Below, piece after piece: positions 32,799 to 41,654 of a stretch of DNA of 64,000 nt (the stretch's first letter is position 1; each line of letters begins with the position of its first letter). The notes beneath the pieces were generated by a model. It saw only the letters and a list, made by a program, of their open reading frames with translations, was not told where the DNA came from and searched no databases. Origin of the DNA: Mariniphaga sp041687215 (GTDB taxonomy: Bacteria > Bacteroidota > Bacteroidia > Bacteroidales > Prolixibacteraceae); contig NZ_JAWLCI010000002.1 of assembly GCF_041687215.1 (NCBI RefSeq), positions 146,304 through 210,303 on the forward strand, given 5' to 3'. The translations under genes and the position numbers were made by a program.

Positions 32799-33719
32799 AT
32801 GTACCAATTTGAAGATATATTAGTTTGCCTCGATTTAAGTGAAATGGATGACTCGCTTATCCGATACAGTAATTTTTTGGTGGAAAACTTCAAACCAAAA
32901 TCGGTTACTTTTTTACATGTGATGAAATCGTATGAAATTCCACCTGAAATGATCTCCGCTTTCCCGCACCTCGAGCAGCCGCTTACCGAAATTGTAAAAG
33001 AAGAGCTTCAGGAAAAAATTGAATCGCTTTTTTCCGGAACGAATGAAGTTCAAACAAACGTAAAAGTGGTTGAGGGTTCAACAACCGACAATATCGTGAG
33101 GTATGCGCGCGAAAACAACATCACGTTTACCCTTATGGGAAAAAAAATTGGGTACGAAGGTAGGGGAGGCATAGTACGAAAAGTAATCAGCATTATTCCA
33201 TCCTCGGTTTTACTGGTGAGCGAAACCACGCAACCGCGCATTGAACACGTGTTGGTTCGTATGGATTTTTCGAAAATGAGTGGGCTTGCCCTGAAAATGG
33301 CTTTGCGCCTGCAGGAATTAACAGGTGCAAAAGTATCGTGTCATCATGCCTATAAACTTCCGTTGAAATATTTCCCACAGAGTTCGCCTGAAAACGATAA
33401 AAAACTCATGCAGCACATTGAAAAGCACAGCGCGAAAGAGTATCAGAAATTTATGAAAAAGCAGGAACTCGACCCGGAAAAAATTCCCTGTACAAATTCA
33501 CTGGATCCGGAAAACGATGAAGCCCATATTCTTTACAAGCAGGCACTTACCAATGGGGCCGATATGATCATTATTGGTTCAAAAATTAAATCGGAACTGG
33601 CTGACATCATTATCGATTCTACTTCGGAGAAGCTGGCTTCGGCAGAAAAAAATCTGCCGGTACTCATAATTAAAGATCGAAAACAAACCATTGGGTTCCT
33701 TAAAGCCCTTTTTAAATAA
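32799..33719 (+). CDS. Tandem universal stress protein (UspA-like)
   Basis: 306 residues containing two Usp domains: residues 1-140 (FEDILVCLDLSEMDDSLIRY) and about 147-295 (EHVLVRMDFSKMSGLALKMA, with GADMIIIGSKIKSELAD near the end). Usp proteins bind ATP or other nucleotides in some subclasses and adjust stress physiology. The glycine loop G-x2-G-x9-G-S of ATP-binding members is not clear in either half. Placed between a BCCT transporter and a betaine-binding protein, it may modulate osmolyte uptake, as known for a Usp linked to TRAP ectoine transport (TeaD); the parallel is inference. Confidence 0.9.
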   Translation: MYQFEDILVCLDLSEMDDSLIRYSNFLVENFKPKSVTFLHVMKSYEIPPEMISAFPHLEQPLTEIVKEELQEKIESLFSGTNEVQTNVKVVEGSTTDNIVRYARENNITFTLMGKKIGYEGRGGIVRKVISIIPSSVLLVSETTQPRIEHVLVRMDFSKMSGLALKMALRLQELTGAKVSCHHAYKLPLKYFPQSSPENDKKLMQHIEKHSAKEYQKFMKKQELDPEKIPCTNSLDPENDEAHILYKQALTNGADMIIIGSKIKSELADIIIDSTSEKLASAEKNLPVLIIKDRKQTIGFLKALFK

Positions 33720-33730
33720 ACCCAGGAAAA

Positions 33731-34609
33731 ATGAAACTAAAGTCTTATTACAACCGGATTTGCATACTGATCGTTCTATTTTTTATCGTTTCATGTACGA
33801 ATAAACCATCGGGCGAAGAAGAAATGACGATAAAACTGGTTTATACCGATTGGTCTGAAAGTGTTGCCATTACGCATCTTTCGGCAGTTTTGCTCGAAGA
33901 AAAAATGGATTACACTGCGATTACAAAACTAACCGATGTGGAGACCGCATACCAGGAAATTGCCAGCGGAGAATCAGATATTTTTGCCGATGCATGGCTT
34001 CCCGAAACTCATAAAAAGTACATGGAAGACCATACCGAAAATATTGAAAAACTGGGAATCCTTTATCCCGAGGCCCGAACGGGGTTTGTTGTTCCGGCAT
34101 ACAGTGAATTACAATATGTTTCAGACCTCAAAAATTACAGCAATCCGATTATTGGAATTGACGAAGGTGCCGGAGTGATGCAAAAAGCCAGGAAGGCCAT
34201 CGAAAAATACAGTCTGCCTTTCCCGTTAGTTAGTCTTTCAGAAGATGAAATGATAAAACAACTGGAAGATTCGATTAAACGCAGGAAAGAAATTGTAATT
34301 ACAGGATGGGAACCACACTGGATTTTCGCCCGCTACGAAGTTAGATTTCTGGAAGATTCGGAAAATATTTTTGGAGTAAAAGAAAATATTTTTGCCGTTG
34401 GCCACAGTGGAATTGAGGAATTGCATCCGAGGGCAGTTCGTTTTTTTGAGCGGATGCAGTTGACCGAAAAACAGTTAAACAGTCTGGTTTACCAGGTAAA
34501 ATTGAGCGAAGACCCCAAGCAAGGGGTGAAAAACTGGATAAAAGAAAACGAATACATTGTAAACCAGTGGGTGAAAAACCTGAAACCGGAACGTAAAAAA
34601 ATAATGTAA
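33731..34609 (+). CDS. Glycine betaine-type substrate-binding lipoprotein (OpuAC/ProX fold)
   Basis: 292 residues with a lipoprotein signal (LFFIVSCTNK, Cys about 18). The mature part matches OpuAC: LVYTDWSESVAITHL, then IFADAWLPETHKKYM, IDEGAGVM, and GWEPHWIFARYEV. The Trp and Tyr residues in these blocks form the cation-pi box for trimethylammonium in characterised members. No ABC permease or ATPase gene is nearby; instead it follows a BCCT transporter and a Usp gene with 11-base spacing. Either its ABC partners lie elsewhere or it delivers to the BCCT protein. Confidence 0.9.
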   Translation: MKLKSYYNRICILIVLFFIVSCTNKPSGEEEMTIKLVYTDWSESVAITHLSAVLLEEKMDYTAITKLTDVETAYQEIASGESDIFADAWLPETHKKYMEDHTENIEKLGILYPEARTGFVVPAYSELQYVSDLKNYSNPIIGIDEGAGVMQKARKAIEKYSLPFPLVSLSEDEMIKQLEDSIKRRKEIVITGWEPHWIFARYEVRFLEDSENIFGVKENIFAVGHSGIEELHPRAVRFFERMQLTEKQLNSLVYQVKLSEDPKQGVKNWIKENEYIVNQWVKNLKPERKKIM

Positions 34610-34628
34610 TACCTTTTGCTGCTACTGT

Positions 34629-34874
34629 TTAATTTGCCAGTTTCCGAATTAAACCCAATAAGGCAAGCAACGCAACCGCCCCAATAACTGCGGTGATTAA
34701 ATTGCCAAATAATCCGCTGTTGACAAATATCCCCAGCTCGTGCAGCAACCAATTGCCAAACCACGCTCCGGCAATTCCTACAATAATATTCAGCACACAT
34801 CCATATCCTTTACCGCGAATAATAAGCCCGGCAATGGCACCTGCCACCAAACCAATTAACAATACATACAACAT
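34629..34874 (-). CDS. GlsB/YeaQ/YmgE-family small membrane protein
   Basis: 81 residues from the Met at 34874 (MLYVLLIGLVAGAIAGLIIR). Three TM helices with the family pattern GAIAGLIIRGKGYG (about residues 11-24), IIVGIAGAWFGNWL (about 29-42) and ITAVIGAVALLALLGLIRKL at the end. Formerly called transglycosylase-associated proteins; role unknown, often stress-induced. It converges with the betaine cluster, 19 bases apart. Confidence 0.9.
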   Translation of the reverse strand: MLYVLLIGLVAGAIAGLIIRGKGYGCVLNIIVGIAGAWFGNWLLHELGIFVNSGLFGNLITAVIGAVALLALLGLIRKLAN

Positions 34875-34920
34875 GATTAAAAAATTTGAATTCAGTTTCA
34901 AAATATAAAAACATCACCTC

Positions 34921-34980
34921 ATAAAAAAGAAGCTGTTCAAAAAACCCTGAAATAATTTAAAGTTTCCTGAACAGCCTCTC
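34921..34980 (-). terminator. Terminator of the MFS gene
   Basis: Arms GAAGCTGTTCA (34929-34939) and TGAACAGCCTC (34968-34978), one wobble mismatch. Read on the minus strand it ends in CTTCTTTTTT. It separates the MFS gene from the GlsB-like gene. Confidence 0.72.
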
Positions 34981-35002
34981 CTGCTAAAATGCATTGATTT
35001 GT

Positions 35003-36358
35003 TTAACGCACTGCTGCACCTTCGTCCAAATCATTTCCACTCTTGGTTTTATTTTTAACCCAAAATGAAAGGATAATAAATGCAACAATTAATATGGTTG
35101 GCAGAACAGCCAGATTACGCAACGTCATTTGCGGACCGGCTGTTTCAATTGATTCTCCCATAATGGGCAGCACCATGGAGGTAGCAACAAATCCTGCACC
35201 GCCAAGGATTGACATTCCCAAAGCTCCGGTTTTAGGTGCATATTCTGCCGCAGCGCCAATCATAGTTGGCCAGAAATAACAAACACCCACGGCAAACACA
35301 GCAGCAGAAACAACAGTCATAAAGGCGCCGTTGGTGACACTTAATAACAACAAACCGGCAACAGAAAATACGGCTGAGCCCAGCAGAACTCCCGGAGGAT
35401 TCAACCGGTGAATCAACCCACCTGCAAAGTAGCGGCCAACTGCCATTAAACCGGTTACAACTGCCAGAATAATCATGGGATGAACGCCTTTATTGTCCAG
35501 CAATGCATTGATCCACTGCGTGGTTCCCAATTCAGTGGATGCAGTGAGCAACATACAGGCAAAAATAAACGGAAAGAGCAGTGTAATTTTATTTACGGCC
35601 TTACCTTCAACAATAATTAATACTGCAATAACTCCGATAATAATCAGTGGCAGTTCATAACTTCCGGTAATGGCATGAGAAATAGACTGAACATTGGCAA
35701 CCAGAATCATAAAAACTACCGCAAGTGTAATGGTAATCGGCGCTCCAACGTTGCGCATCATTTCCTTATAGGTTACACCCGATGAAACCCGCTCTGTTTC
35801 AGGAATTTTCTGTCCCAAAAACATAAATCCGTAAATGGCAAGAGGAATAAACAACAACCCCACAAGCACCTGCCAGGGCAAATTCAATGAATCGATTACC
35901 AGGGCAGCCAGTAAACTTCCAATGACAATTCCGCCGGGAAACCATACATGAAAACGGTTCAGCATTTTCGATTTCTTGTCGGGATAAATAGCTGTAACCA
36001 GCGGATTACATGCAGCCTCAACACTTCCGTTGCCCAAACCAATAAATACGTTGGCAATAAACAACGAGGTGTAATCTTTAGCCATGAGCAACAATACAAT
36101 TCCCACCAGGTGCATCCCAAAAGCCATCCAAACTACTGTTCTGGTTTTTACAATGTCGATAAAATAACCTCCGGCAAACATGGCCACGGCAAAACCCCAA
36201 AATGCAGGTGCAAATGCGCGTCCAACCTGCTCGGCTGTCAAACCGTAGTCACCCGTAAAAACACCTTCAATTCTTGCTCTGATAGCAAATGTCATTGCAG
36301 TAACCAGCAGAGCCAGACAACTTGCAATAAAGAGTCTTTTTCGATTTACATTTTCCAT
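35003..36358 (-). CDS. MFS transporter, sugar-permease-like
   Basis: 451 residues with 12 hydrophobic segments. Visible features: RARIEGVF after TM1, GRAFAPAFWGFAVAMFAGGY in TM2, and the TM4-5 region GNGSVEAACNPLVTAIYPDK, similar to FucP-type sugar:proton symporters. A central cytoplasmic loop holds LGQKIPETERVSSGVTYKEM. The upstream neighbour on the same strand is a ThuA-like gene, 77 bases away, and ThuA proteins are linked to sugar or trehalose use, so a sugar or sugar derivative is the likely cargo (inference). The A+T-rich upstream region shows no clear TAnnTTTG. Confidence 0.85.
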   Translation of the reverse strand: MENVNRKRLFIASCLALLVTAMTFAIRARIEGVFTGDYGLTAEQVGRAFAPAFWGFAVAMFAGGYFIDIVKTRTVVWMAFGMHLVGIVLLLMAKDYTSLFIANVFIGLGNGSVEAACNPLVTAIYPDKKSKMLNRFHVWFPGGIVIGSLLAALVIDSLNLPWQVLVGLLFIPLAIYGFMFLGQKIPETERVSSGVTYKEMMRNVGAPITITLAVVFMILVANVQSISHAITGSYELPLIIIGVIAVLIIVEGKAVNKITLLFPFIFACMLLTASTELGTTQWINALLDNKGVHPMIILAVVTGLMAVGRYFAGGLIHRLNPPGVLLGSAVFSVAGLLLLSVTNGAFMTVVSAAVFAVGVCYFWPTMIGAAAEYAPKTGALGMSILGGAGFVATSMVLPIMGESIETAGPQMTLRNLAVLPTILIVAFIILSFWVKNKTKSGNDLDEGAAVR

Positions 36359-36435
36359 AACTTGATTTGATTTTAAATTGTTCTATTCAATTTATTTGAT
36401 TTAAATTTTAGCTGAATTTGTTTTGAATTAAACAA

Positions 36436-37146
36436 CTAATTGCTTTTTGCCAAATAGTTAATGGCCTGCAAAAGTAACCTCCGGTATTCGTTGGTTTCAT
36501 AAGTCCGATAGTCGTGGCCAGGTTGCAGGTAAACTATACTCGATTTGTTGAACCGGTTTTCCCAACCGATGATTCTTTCGCTTTGCGGATGGTTGGTGGT
36601 TAAAATGGGAATCACTTCTTCCGATACCCTGTAATTTCCGTAAACCTCATCGAAAAACCGCAAACTGCCGAAACCTTTTGTAACCGGATGATTTCCTGCC
36701 GGTTGAATATAAACCCAAACATCGTGCTCGTAGGTTGATAAGTCTTTTTCCGGAATGCCACGGCGCTTTTCAATATATCTCCCGCCCAGTAGTTTTTCAA
36801 ACTGCGGCCAATCCTGGTACGAAACCAACGCATGATGCAAAAAAAGCATGGGTTTGCCCTTTTTGGTCAATTCGATGTAAGCTGATTTCTCAACTTCGGA
36901 AATTTCTTTCCACATATCATAAAAAACAAGTACATCAAAATCTTCGGCCTCACCTTGGGCAATAGCCTGATTTGCTTCTGGTTGCGCAAAATGAATGTAT
37001 TCAATTCCCTCCAGTGCATCGAAGAGCTGGAAAAACTGGATGGTGTCATACGAATGCCCACCGGTAACCAACATAATTTTTACGGGTTGTGCTTTCAGGG
37101 TGAAAATAAACAGTGAAGCAATGACTGTGGTCAGAATCAGTCTCAT
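36436..37146 (-). CDS. Secreted ThuA-like protein
   Basis: 236 residues from the Met at 37146, which opens a signal peptide (MRLILTTVIASLFIFTLKAQ). The mature part is a ThuA class-I glutamine-amidotransferase-like fold: KIMLVTGGHSYDT, DVLVFYDMWKEIS, GKPMLFLHHALVSYQDWPQF, ending YRRLLLQAINYLA. No amidotransferase Cys is at the usual turn (LFLHHAL instead of a G-x-C-x-G elbow), which is common in ThuA. ThuA in rhizobia acts in trehalose catabolism; the biochemical role is open. Pairs with the MFS gene. Confidence 0.87.
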   Translation of the reverse strand: MRLILTTVIASLFIFTLKAQPVKIMLVTGGHSYDTIQFFQLFDALEGIEYIHFAQPEANQAIAQGEAEDFDVLVFYDMWKEISEVEKSAYIELTKKGKPMLFLHHALVSYQDWPQFEKLLGGRYIEKRRGIPEKDLSTYEHDVWVYIQPAGNHPVTKGFGSLRFFDEVYGNYRVSEEVIPILTTNHPQSERIIGWENRFNKSSIVYLQPGHDYRTYETNEYRRLLLQAINYLAKSN

Positions 37147-37325
37147 GGTTATTATCATTAGTAGTTTTGAAAAAGTAAAAATATGAATTTAATTGACTTT
37201 TAAAACATAATTTCTGTAAAATCCTGCGAACAAAAGTTTTCCGGCTTCCGGGTTTTCATTTCCTTTTATTAGGCGAACAGAACCAGAAATTCTTTTATCT
37301 TCAAAAAAATTACCATTTTTACCAA

Positions 37326-40300
37326 ATGGCCCAAAGAAAAAAAATACAGAAGATTACGGGCTGGTTTGCACTAGCCTTTCTGCTTCTTTTACTTGGAAGT
37401 ATAATTGTACTTTGGGTTAAATTCATTCCTGATTATGTAAAAAACTACCTGTCAGAATTTACTGATGAAAAATCGGAAGGAATCTATTCTTTATCTATTG
37501 ATGCTGTTAAAATTAAACTTCTACCCTTTTCAGTAAAATTTGAACATGTAAATTTGTTGCCCGATGAGGAACTGGCCGTTTTGAATAAAAACAATCAAAA
37601 TAAAACCTTTTATACTTTTAGTGCATCCGAAATTGAGCTGGAAGAAATAAAACTGAAAGCTCTTTTAAACCACCGCAAATTTATTTGCAATCAAGTACTG
37701 ATTAAAAACCCGTCCATTAAATTGGAAGGTGAAGATTTGCTGAAAAGCGATTCGACAAAAATTAATTCAACCCTGGTTTCAGATATCAGGCCGTTGTTTG
37801 AAATGCTTGATGAAGTAAAAATTAACCGGATTGTGCTTGAAGAGGCTAATTTTGGTTTTTACGGAGCATTGGGCAACACCGATTTTATTTCGCAGGCAAA
37901 AAAGGTTTCGGTTGATGTGCTGGGTTTCACCACAAATACAGAAATGATTCAACGGAATACCGGTTTTTTTAAAACAGATGACGTGCTTATTCGCATGAAT
38001 GATTTTCAAAACGATATGGGAGACAGCCTGCATGTTTTAACTATTGACACTTTGCTGTATTCACTAAAATCAACAGACATAAGGGCTGCAGGTTTTCGGC
38101 TTTTCCCGCAAACAAGAAATGCAGAAAAAAATTTGTTTGATGTAACCGTCCCTAATTTAACTGTAAAAAGTCGCAGTATTGCGCGTTTTGCGCTCGACGA
38201 TTCCCTTAAAATCCGATATCTTGAATTTAATAAGCCCGACATCAGTTTTTACCGAAAAGAAAATCCTCAGCAATTTAAACTGGAAGCCATCGATAATTTC
38301 GATTTATACGAACTGGTTCAAAACAATTTTTCAAAACTGGAAGTGGACAGCTTTTTCCTTCACGATGCAAAGGTTGAAATTTTCAGGCAACCAGATTTCA
38401 ACAATTATCAGCAGCAGTTTCGCGCTGTAGATATTATTCTGAACAGGTTTGAACTGGATTCTGTTTCAGCGCGAAACCGGGAAAAACTTTTACATGCCGA
38501 CGATTTGGAGATGACAGTTGCCGGATATCACCTGAGGCTGGACGATAATGAACACGAATTTAAAGCCGACTCGTTATTTGTTTCAACATTTACCGACAGG
38601 CTGGGTGCAAAAAAAATTCATTTGCAACCGCTTAATAAAAATCAGTCGGCAAGCCGCACCGAAGTGAATGTGGAGTGTGAATCGTTAAATATTGAAGGAA
38701 TTGTTCTGCGGAACTTATACCACACCAAAACACTGCCTTCAGAAAAAATTGAGGTAATTGGCCCCAAAGTGCACCTGCTCTATCATTTGGAAAAAGCAAA
38801 GCCAGCAAAACAGGCTGAAGGCGGGCTTTTGTTTGAACTGGTAACCGATTATCTGCAAGGAGTTTATTCTAATTTGGTTTACATTGAAAGGGGAAGGCTC
38901 GACATTGAAAACAACCTGCACGGAAACTTGCAGGGCTATTTTGAAACCAGTTTCAACTTCAGCCTCACCGATTTCAGCCTTGATTCGGCAAGTGTTGAAC
39001 AAACAGATAAATTCTTTTATGCCACCAATTTCGATTTGAATTTTTCAAATTACACCATGCGTTTGGTGGACGATTTGCACAAACTTGAAGTTGACAATGT
39101 ATTAATTTCGAGCATAAATCAACAGATTCAAATTAATAACCTCGAATTGCAGCCGGTTATTGAAAACGTTTCAGTTGATGATATGAAACGCTTTAACCGA
39201 TCGGAACTGTTTCATGTTACCGTTCCGGGAATTAAATTAACCGGGGTAGATTTACGCAATGCATTTTTTAATAATAAACTGCTGATTTCCAACTTCAGCA
39301 TATCAAATCCTGATATTTACTTTGAAAACTTCGGGGCACTCCGTTCAGGAGAACCAAATTTGGAACTAACTGAGCTTTATCAACTCATTTTCAATTATAT
39401 TGAAGATTTTGATATCAGGAAGTTTATCGTATCTGATGGAAATTTAAACTGGGTAAATCATACACGCCGGGGAAAAACCACATCGTTTGACAATGCTTTT
39501 TCGGCGTCGCTTCAAAATTTTCGGCTGAACGAAACGGAGCTCCCCAAAAAAAGGCTGCTGTTTTCCGATAATTTTGAAGTATCCATTCGGGACCAGCAAT
39601 TCGAATTATCAGACAGTGTACATGTGCTGAAAGGAAGTGAAATTAGGCTTTCTTCTGCAACATCTTCGGTTCAGGTAAAAAACGGACTACTGTTCCCGCT
39701 GATCACTTCAAAAAAATATCACGACCTCGCCACTACTTTCCAGGTTGCCATTCCCGAAATAAATATTGAAGGTTTCGATTTTCAGAATGCCTGGTATTCG
39801 CAGGAGCCGTTTATTGACAAACTTGAACTTGTTTCTCCCCGGTTTCAGATTTACACTCAAAAGGGAAAAACAAAATCACTCGATTTAAAAACCTACACCT
39901 TTCCAATGCCGGCGTTTATTGAATCATTAAAACTTAACGAATTTAAAATTACAGATGGCGAAGCAGTAACCTATCAAACTTCTGAAACAAGCCAAAAAGC
40001 GCAGGCTAATTTCAAATTGAATTTTTCGATGCCAGGAATTATGCTGAAAAATAACAACAACCAAATTCAATTGCAGAATCAAAATATTCAGCTTGAAATT
40101 TCAGACTTCAGGGCGCCAATTGACGAGCTCCATAATATTTTAATCGGACAAATTGATTTCGACCGGGAACGAAAATCTGTTTCAGTTTCAGGTTTAAAAG
40201 TGGAACCTTTTTTAAGACGTGAAGACCAGAACCTGTTTAAAATACTTGCTCCGGAAATTCACTTTACCGGTTTTGATTTGGAAACAGCCTTTGAGCAAAA

Positions 40301-41591
40301 CAGTTTCGAATTCGGCCAGATTGAAATTAACAACCCCGATATTTCCATTGAAATTAACCGGAAAATAAAAGACGACACGCTGGAATTTTTGCAAACCCTC
40401 GATTTATATCCATACGTGGAACACCTGATAAACCAGGTTAAAATAGATAACCTGAACCTGAACAAAGCCTACCTTCATTTTAACTGGCTCGAAAAACAAC
40501 TTTTCCAAAATGAACTGCATATTTCATTTAAAGATATTTTCCTCAGCGAGAATCAACCGCCGGCCAACCTGCTCAATTCGAGGGAATTTAATATTTCAAC
40601 TACGAATCTTTCAACAACAAACAAAAACGGCATGTATGAATTTACCGCCGATTCGTTAATTTACAATTCGGCCAGACACAACGTTTGGTTGAAAAATATA
40701 CAGGTGAACCCGCTTGCCAAAAAAGAAGAATTTCCAAGAAAAACAGGCTTTCAGACCGATGTTGCAAAAGCCAGTATTGAATACATTGAATTTCAGAAAA
40801 TTAACGAAAAAAGGTGGCTGCAGGACAATATCCTGGCTGCGGAAAAACTGCAAATCGGTCCGGCCAGTCTGGAGATTTTTCGTGATAAACGATTCCCCTT
40901 TAATCACAGCCAAAGACCCCCCTGGCCACAAGACCATTTGAAAAACATCAGTCAGGATTTTGTATTTGATTCGGTAAAACTTATGCCTTCATACATTAAA
41001 TACAGCGATTTGTTAAGCATATCGGACGAGCCCGGAGTTATTGAATTTTATGATTTAACTTTTTCAGGCGGCAGACTTTCCAATAGCGAAAAAGAAACCG
41101 GGCAAAATAACATCTTTGAATTGAATGCACAGGCCAAACTTTTAAATCAATCGTTACTGAAAGCAAATTTCCGTTTCGACCTTACCAGCCCCGATTATGT
41201 GCATTCTGTAACTGGTTTTTTGCAACCCATGCCTTTGGAACCATTAAATTCGATGATTTCAAAATCGGCCCCGCTTGCCATTGAAACTGGCTATTTAAAC
41301 AGGTTGGATTTCGATATTAATTTTTACCAAAACCAGGCAACCGGAAACTTGTATTTTGCTTACGACAACCTGAAAATTGCAGTTTTGGATTACAGCTCCG
41401 ATGAAATTCAGAAAGCAAAATTTGCTTCATTCCTGGCCAATAATTTGGTTGTTAATTCGAAAAACCCAAAAGGGAACGAGTTAGTGCCCGTTAAAATTTC
41501 TTATGTTCGCGATGAAGAACGCTCTATACTAAATTTTTGGTGGAAATCTATTTATTCAGGCGCTAAAAAAGTGATAGGATTGAACCCGTAA
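37326..41591 (+). CDS. Giant AsmA-like envelope protein with about seven internal repeats
   Basis: 1421 residues. One N-terminal TM helix (about 12-32, WFALAFLLLLLGSIIVLWVK) anchors a long beta-rich periplasmic part. A motif of the form VPGI-x-L-x-G-[VF]-D-[LF]-x-N-A-F followed 20-25 residues later by NPDI-x-I-Y recurs at about residues 98, 276, 447, 629, 804, 971 and 1142. A second motif (H-x-[LF]-x-[AV]-D-S-[LV] then L-x-[LV]-x-P) falls between. The last 200 residues resemble the AsmA/DUF748 C-terminus (MPLEPLNSMISKSAPLAIET). AsmA-like proteins form hydrophobic grooves that carry lipids between membranes; assignment of that role here is inference. Monocistronic or with the lipase gene 63 bases on. 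Confidence 0.75.
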   Translation: MAQRKKIQKITGWFALAFLLLLLGSIIVLWVKFIPDYVKNYLSEFTDEKSEGIYSLSIDAVKIKLLPFSVKFEHVNLLPDEELAVLNKNNQNKTFYTFSASEIELEEIKLKALLNHRKFICNQVLIKNPSIKLEGEDLLKSDSTKINSTLVSDIRPLFEMLDEVKINRIVLEEANFGFYGALGNTDFISQAKKVSVDVLGFTTNTEMIQRNTGFFKTDDVLIRMNDFQNDMGDSLHVLTIDTLLYSLKSTDIRAAGFRLFPQTRNAEKNLFDVTVPNLTVKSRSIARFALDDSLKIRYLEFNKPDISFYRKENPQQFKLEAIDNFDLYELVQNNFSKLEVDSFFLHDAKVEIFRQPDFNNYQQQFRAVDIILNRFELDSVSARNREKLLHADDLEMTVAGYHLRLDDNEHEFKADSLFVSTFTDRLGAKKIHLQPLNKNQSASRTEVNVECESLNIEGIVLRNLYHTKTLPSEKIEVIGPKVHLLYHLEKAKPAKQAEGGLLFELVTDYLQGVYSNLVYIERGRLDIENNLHGNLQGYFETSFNFSLTDFSLDSASVEQTDKFFYATNFDLNFSNYTMRLVDDLHKLEVDNVLISSINQQIQINNLELQPVIENVSVDDMKRFNRSELFHVTVPGIKLTGVDLRNAFFNNKLLISNFSISNPDIYFENFGALRSGEPNLELTELYQLIFNYIEDFDIRKFIVSDGNLNWVNHTRRGKTTSFDNAFSASLQNFRLNETELPKKRLLFSDNFEVSIRDQQFELSDSVHVLKGSEIRLSSATSSVQVKNGLLFPLITSKKYHDLATTFQVAIPEINIEGFDFQNAWYSQEPFIDKLELVSPRFQIYTQKGKTKSLDLKTYTFPMPAFIESLKLNEFKITDGEAVTYQTSETSQKAQANFKLNFSMPGIMLKNNNNQIQLQNQNIQLEISDFRAPIDELHNILIGQIDFDRERKSVSVSGLKVEPFLRREDQNLFKILAPEIHFTGFDLETAFEQNSFEFGQIEINNPDISIEINRKIKDDTLEFLQTLDLYPYVEHLINQVKIDNLNLNKAYLHFNWLEKQLFQNELHISFKDIFLSENQPPANLLNSREFNISTTNLSTTNKNGMYEFTADSLIYNSARHNVWLKNIQVNPLAKKEEFPRKTGFQTDVAKASIEYIEFQKINEKRWLQDNILAAEKLQIGPASLEIFRDKRFPFNHSQRPPWPQDHLKNISQDFVFDSVKLMPSYIKYSDLLSISDEPGVIEFYDLTFSGGRLSNSEKETGQNNIFELNAQAKLLNQSLLKANFRFDLTSPDYVHSVTGFLQPMPLEPLNSMISKSAPLAIETGYLNRLDFDINFYQNQATGNLYFAYDNLKIAVLDYSSDEIQKAKFASFLANNLVVNSKNPKGNELVPVKISYVRDEERSILNFWWKSIYSGAKKVIGLNP

Positions 41592-41633
41592 CCAGAAAAA
41601 TTGTTTCACAAAAATGAACATTCAAAATTTTTA

Positions 41634-41641
41634 TACCTTTG
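41634..41641 (+). promoter_or_regulatory. Possible -7 box for the lipase-like lipoprotein gene
   Basis: TACCTTTG matches TAnnTTTG and lies 13 bases before the ATG. No good -33 TTG is at the right distance, and the leader would be very short, so confidence is low. Confidence 0.35.
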
Positions 41642-41654
41642 AAAAAAAATAACC

